Source: Pseudomonadota bacterium
Lineage (GTDB): Bacteria > Desulfobacterota > Desulfovibrionia > Desulfovibrionales > Desulfovibrionaceae
NCBI GenBank assembly: GCA_023435825.1
Contig: JAEZMB010000059.1
Location: 1-5,109 of the forward strand
Reading direction: 5' to 3'
DNA length: 5,109 bases
Made by a program: the position numbers and the translations under genes. The notes beneath the pieces were generated by a model. The model saw only the letters and a program-made list of their open reading frames with translations, had not been told where the DNA came from and ran no database searches. Shown here piece after piece: positions 1 through 5,109 of this stretch. How positions within the stretch are numbered: the first letter of the stretch is position 1; each line of letters opens with the position of its first letter.

Positions 1-30
1 GGCGCTTTCTTGCGTGCAAACCGGGCGCGG

Positions 31-336
31 TTAGCGCGGCAGCGTCAGGTAACTGGCGTACATCCAGCCCGTGGCCCCGGTTTCGAGCAGCGTGACCCGG
101 GCCCAGCCGTTGGCGTCGTATTCCCACACCCGCACGGGCTGGCCTCGATAGACCACGGTGCGCACGTCGCAGGAAGTGGACGGACAAGCCCGGATATACA
201 CGGATTCGACGGTGGTCACCCGGACATAGCCGGCCGGCGGCGGCGGCGGCGGCACGCCGATGGACACGCTGCAGCCGCCGATGGCGGCGGCGAGCAGGAG
301 CAGCAGGGTCAAGGCTGACAGCAGGCGCTTGTTCAT
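31..336 (-). CDS. Small SH3-domain lipoprotein, 101 aa
   Basis: The protein looks like a small envelope lipoprotein with a bacterial SH3-like domain. Residues 1-22 form a lipoprotein signal: MNKR, then a Leu/Ala-rich hydrophobic stretch ending in the lipobox IGGC, with Cys22 as the predicted lipidated residue. Next comes a linker of six prolines (29-34), then an SH3b-type domain (about 37-99). It shows the usual signs: VYIRACPSTSC (the place of the common 'LNVRSGPS' motif), GQPVRVWE, NGWARV and GWMYASYL. Such domains often bind cell-wall material, but the ligand here is unknown. Cys51 and Cys56 could form a disulfide in the periplasm. The frame is open upstream to 468, but the start at 336 is chosen because it gives a clean signal peptide and follows a strong purine-rich ribosome binding site. 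The gene is monocistronic as far as can be seen, and divergent from the hydrolase gene. Domain class is fairly sure; the biological role is not known. Confidence 0.88.
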   Translation of the reverse strand: MNKRLLSALTLLLLLAAAIGGCSVSIGVPPPPPPAGYVRVTTVESVYIRACPSTSCDVRTVVYRGQPVRVWEYDANGWARVTLLETGATGWMYASYLTLPR

Positions 337-339
337 GGT

Positions 340-348
340 CTCCCCCTT
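340..348 (-). promoter_or_regulatory. Ribosome binding site of the lipoprotein gene
   Basis: Read on the minus strand this is AAGGGGGAG, three bases before the ATG at 336-334. The G-rich core sits a few bases further back, within normal Shine-Dalgarno range. It decides the start of the lipoprotein gene in favour of the MNKR start over the in-frame upstream ATG at 468. Confidence 0.75.
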
Positions 349-367
349 CAATGGCTTTTTGGGATTG

Positions 368-396
368 AATATGCCTGTCCTGGGCCTGACTGTCCA
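368..396 (-). promoter_or_regulatory. Predicted sigma70-type promoter of the lipoprotein gene
   Basis: On the minus strand there is a -35 box TGGACA (391-396; five of six matches to TTGACA), a 17-base spacer, and a -10 box CATATT (368-373; four of six matches to TATAAT). Transcription would begin around 360, leaving a leader of about 25 bases that carries the ribosome binding site. Box quality, ideal spacing and position make this credible, but it rests on motif reading alone. The divergent hydrolase gene shows no equally good promoter in the same gap. Confidence 0.5.
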
Positions 397-423
397 GGTA
401 ATCCTTGACTTTTGCCGGCCCCT

Positions 424-428
424 GGGAG
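424..428 (+). promoter_or_regulatory. Ribosome binding site of the hydrolase gene
   Basis: GGGAG lies 11 bases before the ATG at 440. The spacing is a little long and the match is weaker than the AAGGAG sites of glgB and malQ. It supports the start at 440 over the in-frame ATGs upstream (for example 260 and 371), which would add residues unlike the family's usual N-terminus and would run into or across the divergent lipoprotein gene or its promoter. Confidence 0.5.
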
Positions 429-439
429 CAAGCTTGATC

Positions 440-1279
440 ATGGAATTGACCGTCCTGGTGGACAACAACTCCCTGATCGACTGCTACCTGCTGGCCGAGC
501 CCGGCCTGTCGCTCCACCTGCGCGACGGCGACAAGCAGGTGCTCTTCGACTGCGGCTACTCCGACGTGCTGCGCCGCAACGCGGCCAGCCTGGACCTCGA
601 CCTGGCCGATCTGGACCATGTCGTGCTCTCCCACGGCCATAACGACCATACCTGGGGGATCGTGCCGCTCATGGCCTGTCTGGCCGAACGCGCCGCCATC
701 GACGGCCGGCCGCGCCGGCCTCGGCTCATCGCTCATCCCAAGGCCCTGACCCCGCGCCGCCTGGAGCATGGCGAACCCATCGGCTCGCTGCTGTGCCCCG
801 ACGCCCTGGCCCAGTGCTTCGACCTCCTCCTTTCGCGCGAACCGGTCCCCGTCACCGACAGGTTGCTGTTTCTCGGCGAAATCCCGCGCCTGTTTCCCTT
901 TGAAAACATCACGCCCATCGGCCAGCGCCTGGAGCCGGACGGCGCCGTGCCCGACGACCTGCCCGACGACACGGCCCTGGTGTATCGCGGCGACGACGGT
1001 CTGGTGGTCATCACCGGCTGTTCCCACGCCGGCATCTGCAACATCGTGGAGCACGCCCGCCGCACCACCGGCCAGCGCCGGGTGGCCGCCGTCCTGGGCG
1101 GCCTGCACCTGCGCAAGCCCGACCCGGCCCGCTTCGAAGCCACGGCCGACTATTTCCGCCGCATCGGTCTGGCCGCCATTTACCCCGGCCACTGCACATC
1201 GCTTGCCGCCAAGATCGCCCTGTCCCGCACCCTGCCCGTCCACGAAGTCGGCTGCGGCCTGCGCCTGAGCTTTGCCTAG
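440..1279 (+). CDS. MBL-fold metal-dependent hydrolase, DHPS-like (COG1237 type), 279 aa
   Basis: This is a cytoplasmic metallo-beta-lactamase-fold protein; no signal peptide or membrane segment is visible. The metal-binding motif HGHNDH gives His65, His67, Asp69 and His70. Further likely ligands are His196 in GCSHAG, His223 in GGLHL and His251 in YPGHCTS. The start TVLVDNNSLID, the GCSHAG and GGLH motifs and the ending PGHCT are typical of the group named after the archaeal 7,8-dihydropterin-6-methyl-4-(beta-D-ribofuranosyl)-aminobenzene-5'-phosphate synthase. In bacteria that name is usually only a homology label; the true substrate is unknown, and a role in methanopterin synthesis should not be assumed. 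Length fits the family (about 250-290 aa) and all motifs are intact. The start at 440 is chosen because family members begin a few residues before the TVLVDN strand. glgB follows 94 bases later on the same strand, so they could share a transcript, but no functional link is evident. Confidence 0.9.
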   Translation: MELTVLVDNNSLIDCYLLAEPGLSLHLRDGDKQVLFDCGYSDVLRRNAASLDLDLADLDHVVLSHGHNDHTWGIVPLMACLAERAAIDGRPRRPRLIAHPKALTPRRLEHGEPIGSLLCPDALAQCFDLLLSREPVPVTDRLLFLGEIPRLFPFENITPIGQRLEPDGAVPDDLPDDTALVYRGDDGLVVITGCSHAGICNIVEHARRTTGQRRVAAVLGGLHLRKPDPARFEATADYFRRIGLAAIYPGHCTSLAAKIALSRTLPVHEVGCGLRLSFA

Positions 1280-1373
1280 CGCCGCCCGCGCCGTCCGTCC
1301 CTGACGCGTTGCCCCGCGCCCGCCTTTCGCTTATCAACCCCGCACGGCCCCAGGGCCGGCCAAGGAGCCTTGC

Positions 1374-3296
<1,923 letters not shown>

Positions 3297-3297
3297 C

Positions 3298-3314
3298 GCA
3301 GGGCTCTGCCCTGC
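3298..3314 (+). repeat. Hairpin directly after the glgB stop codon
   Basis: GCAGGGC-TCT-GCCCTGC is a perfect 7-bp stem with a 3-base loop, starting two bases after the glgB stop. No T-run follows, so it is not a standard intrinsic terminator. It could stabilise the 3' end of the glgB message or be part of a repeated intergenic element (see 3297-3554). Confidence 0.6.
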
Positions 3315-3319
3315 ACCCG

Positions 3320-3339
3320 CCGGGGGATAATCCCCCCGG
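3320..3339 (+). repeat. Second GC-rich hairpin after glgB
   Basis: CCGGGGG and CCCCCGG form a 7-bp stem around the loop ATAATC. A shifted pairing, GGGGGA with TCCCCC, is also possible. There is no T-run after it. It sits five bases after the first hairpin, giving a tandem hairpin pair downstream of glgB. Confidence 0.55.
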
Positions 3340-3482
3340 ACCCCCTGATCGTCTGTGGCGGGCGGGGGAGCCACAAGCGGGCGGAGTGAATGGGTGTGAC
3401 CAACCACCACCCCGCCCCCTTGCCCCTGCCACCCTTCCATGGCATCCCTACCCAGAGAAAAGTTTTTGGGGAGGATGGGGGC

Positions 3483-3528
3483 GCGGGGGAAGGAACCCCT
3501 TTTTTCAAAAAGGGGTTCCTTCCCCCGC
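3483..3528. repeat. Perfect 46-base inverted repeat (22-bp arms) before malQ
   Basis: The arm from 3483 to 3504 is exactly complementary to that from 3507 to 3528, leaving only TC (3505-3506) between them. The arm begins GCGGGGGAAGG and ends AACCCCTTTTT. In RNA this would form a very stable long hairpin ending 15 bases before the AAGGAG of malQ. No T-run follows the full stem. However, each strand also contains a short GGGG/CCCC hairpin followed by a T-run inside the arm (see 3485-3505), so termination in either direction is possible. It may equally be a palindromic repeat unit. Confidence 0.9.
3485..3505. terminator. Possible weak terminator nested in the inverted repeat
   Basis: GGGG (3486-3489), loop AAGGAA and CCCC (3496-3499) form a 4-bp stem, extended to five by a G-T(U) pair, followed at once by six T (3500-3505). 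Because the outer repeat is a perfect palindrome, the minus strand carries the same arrangement with five T. While the polymerase is on the T-run only this small hairpin can have formed. The stem is short, so efficiency is doubtful. If active, it would limit read-through from glgB into malQ. Confidence 0.3.
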
Positions 3529-3554
3529 ATTCCCAACCTCCATAAGGAGCATCC

Positions 3555-5060
3555 ATGCTGCGCAGAGCCAGCGGCGTGCTCATGCACGTCACCTCGCTTC
3601 CCTCCCGGTTCGGCATCGGCGATTTCGGCCCCGGCGCGCGGCGCTTCGCCCGGTTTCTGCGCCAGGCTTCCCAGTCCTATTGGCAAATATTGCCCCTGTC
3701 GCCGACCTCGACCTTTATCGGCAACTCGCCCTACAGCAGCGACTCGGCCTTTGCCGTGAGTCCGCTGCTCATAAGCCCCGAGGCCATGGTCGAGGACGGC
3801 TGGCTGGACGCGGCGGCCATCGAGGCAGCCGTGGTGGAAGGCGATCCGGCTGTGGCGGATTTCGAGCAGGCGCAAGCCAGGAAAGAGGCGCTTTTTCGCG
3901 CGGCCTTTGCCGCCGGCCGCCAGCGGCTGGCCGGCGACGCCGAATATATCGTCTTTTGCCGCGAGGCGGCCGGCTGGCTGGATGATTACGCCCTGTTCCG
4001 GGCGGCCAAGCGCGAGCAGCACGAGGCCGGCTTCGCCTCCTGGCCGGCCGGGCTGCGCGACCGCGAGCCGGCGGCCGTGGACGCGCTGAAGATTCGCATG
4101 GCCGACGAGATCGACTACGTGCGGTTCGTGCAGTACCTGGCCCACAGCCAGTGGAAGACCCTGCGGGCGCAGCTGCGGCAGGCCGACATCCAGGTCATCG
4201 GCGACATGCCCATCTACGTCACCGAGGACAGCGCCGACGTCTGGGCCAACCCGGAACTGTTCAAGCTCGGGCCGGACAAGCGGCCGGTCTGGGTGGCCGG
4301 GGTGCCGCCGGACTATTTCAGCAAGACCGGCCAACGCTGGGGCAATCCGGTCTACGACTGGCCGGCCCACGAGGCCGAGGGCTTCGCCTGGTGGCTGCGG
4401 CGCATGGAACGGACGCTGGCGCTCTACGACATCGTGCGCCTGGATCATTTCCGGGGCTTTGAGGCCTACTGGGAGATCGCGGCCAGCGAGGAAACGGCCG
4501 TCAACGGCACCTGGGTCAAAGCCCCGGGACACGCCCTTTTCAAGACCCTGACCCGACGCTTCCCGGCCCTGCCCATCATCGCCGAGGATCTGGGCGTCAT
4601 CACCGCCGAAGTGCGCGAACTCATGGCCGCCTTCAACTTCCCCGGCATGCGCGTGCTCCAGTTCGCCTTCGGCCCGGGCATCGCCGAAAACCGCGACGCG
4701 CCCCACAACTACGAACACAACCACGTGGCCTACACCGGCACCCACGACAACAACACGACCCTTGGCTGGGCGCGCAGCGAATCCGGCGGCGAGGCCCTGG
4801 AAGCGCTCTACGCCTACCTCGGCCGGCGCGTGCCCCACGAGGAAGTGCCCTGGGAACTGCTGCGCCTGATCATGCAAAGCGCCGCCTCCAAGGTCATCGC
4901 GCCCATGCAGGATATCCTGTGCCTGGGCGAAGGCGCGCGCATGAACATGCCATCCGTGGCCAAGGGCAACTGGTCCTGGCGCGCCGTGGACGACCACTTC
5001 GACGCGGCCATCGCCGCGCGCCTGCGCGGCATGACCGAGATATTCGGCCGGAATCATTGA
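3555..5060 (+). CDS. malQ: 4-alpha-glucanotransferase (amylomaltase) MalQ, GH77, 501 aa
   Basis: MalQ moves alpha-1,4-glucan segments from one maltooligosaccharide to another and releases glucose. It thus recycles short chains from glycogen or maltodextrin breakdown in the cytoplasm. The N-terminus RASGVLMHVTSLPS, then GIGDFG and WQILPLSPT with GNSPYSS, is the family signature. GDMPIYV starts at residue 216. GVPPDYFSKTGQRWGNP starts at 249 and corresponds to the loop over the acceptor site. The catalytic residues are Asp297 in RLDHFRG (nucleophile), Glu344 in IAEDLG (acid/base) and Asp398 in GTHDNN (third acid). At 501 aa it matches the short Thermus-type enzyme of about 500 aa, not the roughly 690-aa enterobacterial form. 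AAGGAG (3544-3549) lies five bases before the ATG, and the stop is TGA. The gene is complete and undamaged. It follows glgB on the same strand, fitting a glycogen unit, but the hairpin-rich spacer leaves open whether they share a transcript. Confidence 0.97.
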   Translation: MLRRASGVLMHVTSLPSRFGIGDFGPGARRFARFLRQASQSYWQILPLSPTSTFIGNSPYSSDSAFAVSPLLISPEAMVEDGWLDAAAIEAAVVEGDPAVADFEQAQARKEALFRAAFAAGRQRLAGDAEYIVFCREAAGWLDDYALFRAAKREQHEAGFASWPAGLRDREPAAVDALKIRMADEIDYVRFVQYLAHSQWKTLRAQLRQADIQVIGDMPIYVTEDSADVWANPELFKLGPDKRPVWVAGVPPDYFSKTGQRWGNPVYDWPAHEAEGFAWWLRRMERTLALYDIVRLDHFRGFEAYWEIAASEETAVNGTWVKAPGHALFKTLTRRFPALPIIAEDLGVITAEVRELMAAFNFPGMRVLQFAFGPGIAENRDAPHNYEHNHVAYTGTHDNNTTLGWARSESGGEALEALYAYLGRRVPHEEVPWELLRLIMQSAASKVIAPMQDILCLGEGARMNMPSVAKGNWSWRAVDDHFDAAIAARLRGMTEIFGRNH

Positions 5061-5109
5061 GAGAAGAAGAGAAGAGAAGATGCCTCCGGCGGCCGGGAGG
5101 GGCTAAGCC
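5061..5109 (+). repeat. GA-rich tract and GC-rich hairpin module after malQ, cut by window end
   Basis: Directly after the malQ stop comes a run of only purines (to 5080), made of GA and GAA units. It is followed by CCTCCGG (5083-5089), loop CGG and CCGGGAGG (5093-5100), a 7-bp stem with one bulged G. The last bases GGC-TAA-GCC (5101-5109) begin another hairpin that may extend past the window. From memory, the GATGCCTCCGGCGGCC motif is common between genes of Desulfovibrio-type bacteria, so this is probably the edge of an intergenic repeat like that after glgB. It could act as a transcript 3' end, but no T-run is in view. Confidence 0.45.

Larger units (their letters stand above)
3297..3554. 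repeat. Hairpin-rich gene-free spacer between glgB and malQ, probably a composite repeat
   Basis: This 258-base gap contains no credible gene. It holds, in order, two tandem GC-rich hairpins (3298-3314, 3320-3339) and a 6-bp stem TGTGGC/GCCACA (3354-3375). A C-rich stretch follows (about 3404-3450), then AGAGAAAAGTTTTTGGGGAGG (ending at 3474) and the long perfect inverted repeat 3483-3528. Short reading frames cross it on both strands, but their products are proline/glycine-rich and driven by the repeat itself. From memory, similar hairpin-plus-AAGTTTTTGGGG modules recur between genes of Desulfovibrio-type genomes, so I infer a multi-copy intergenic element; copy number cannot be shown from one window. 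No good promoter for malQ is visible here. Confidence 0.55.

Noticed and set aside
1..30. Possible terminator of the lipoprotein gene at the left edge.
   Set aside because: Only 30 bases are visible after the stop, with no stable hairpin and no T-run on the minus strand.
235..252. CGG run considered as a CRISPR or tandem-repeat array.
   Set aside because: It is a plain trinucleotide run within a coding sequence and has no spacers.
260..439. In-frame upstream extension of the hydrolase by 60 residues.
   Set aside because: It would overlap the lipoprotein gene in antisense and cross its promoter. The added residues do not resemble the family N-terminus, and TVLVDN near residue 4 is the normal beginning.
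1345..1358. Small palindrome CGGCCC-CA-GGGCCG just upstream of the glgB ribosome binding site.
   Set aside because: The stem is only five to six pairs in very GC-rich DNA, so chance is a sufficient explanation. No operator or riboswitch pattern was recognised in the 94-base gap 1280-1373, and no good promoter either.

Overview
This is a high-GC stretch (roughly two thirds G+C by eye) of a bacterial chromosome. Several things suggest a sulfate reducer of the Desulfovibrionaceae (Desulfovibrio/Solidesulfovibrio type): the gene style, strong AAGGAG ribosome binding sites, and intergenic DNA built of GC-rich hairpin modules. The taxon is an inference from style and recollection. No database search was possible.

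Layout from left to right. (1) A small SH3-domain lipoprotein gene on the minus strand (31-336), with a good sigma70-type promoter just upstream of it (368-396). (2) Divergent from it, a metallo-beta-lactamase-fold hydrolase on the plus strand (440-1279) of the dihydropterin-phosphate-synthase-like group (COG1237 type). (3) glgB, the 1,4-alpha-glucan branching enzyme (1374-3296), complete with all catalytic motifs. (4) A 258-bp gene-free spacer (3297-3554) filled with hairpins, including a perfect 22-bp-arm inverted repeat directly in front of the next ribosome binding site. (5) malQ, a 4-alpha-glucanotransferase of the short Thermus type (3555-5060), also complete. (6) A GA-rich tract and the start of what looks like another GC-rich repeat module, cut by the window end (5060-5109).

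Functionally, glgB and malQ form a storage-polyglucose unit. GlgB puts alpha-1,6 branches into linear alpha-1,4-glucan, and MalQ disproportionates the short maltooligosaccharides left when glycogen is broken down. No glgA, glgC, glgP or debranching gene lies within the window. The lipoprotein and the hydrolase have no evident link to glycogen.

I found no sign of a new defence, mobile or secretion system. The coding part is ordinary. The most noteworthy DNA is the repeat-like, hairpin-rich intergenic sequence after glgB and after malQ.
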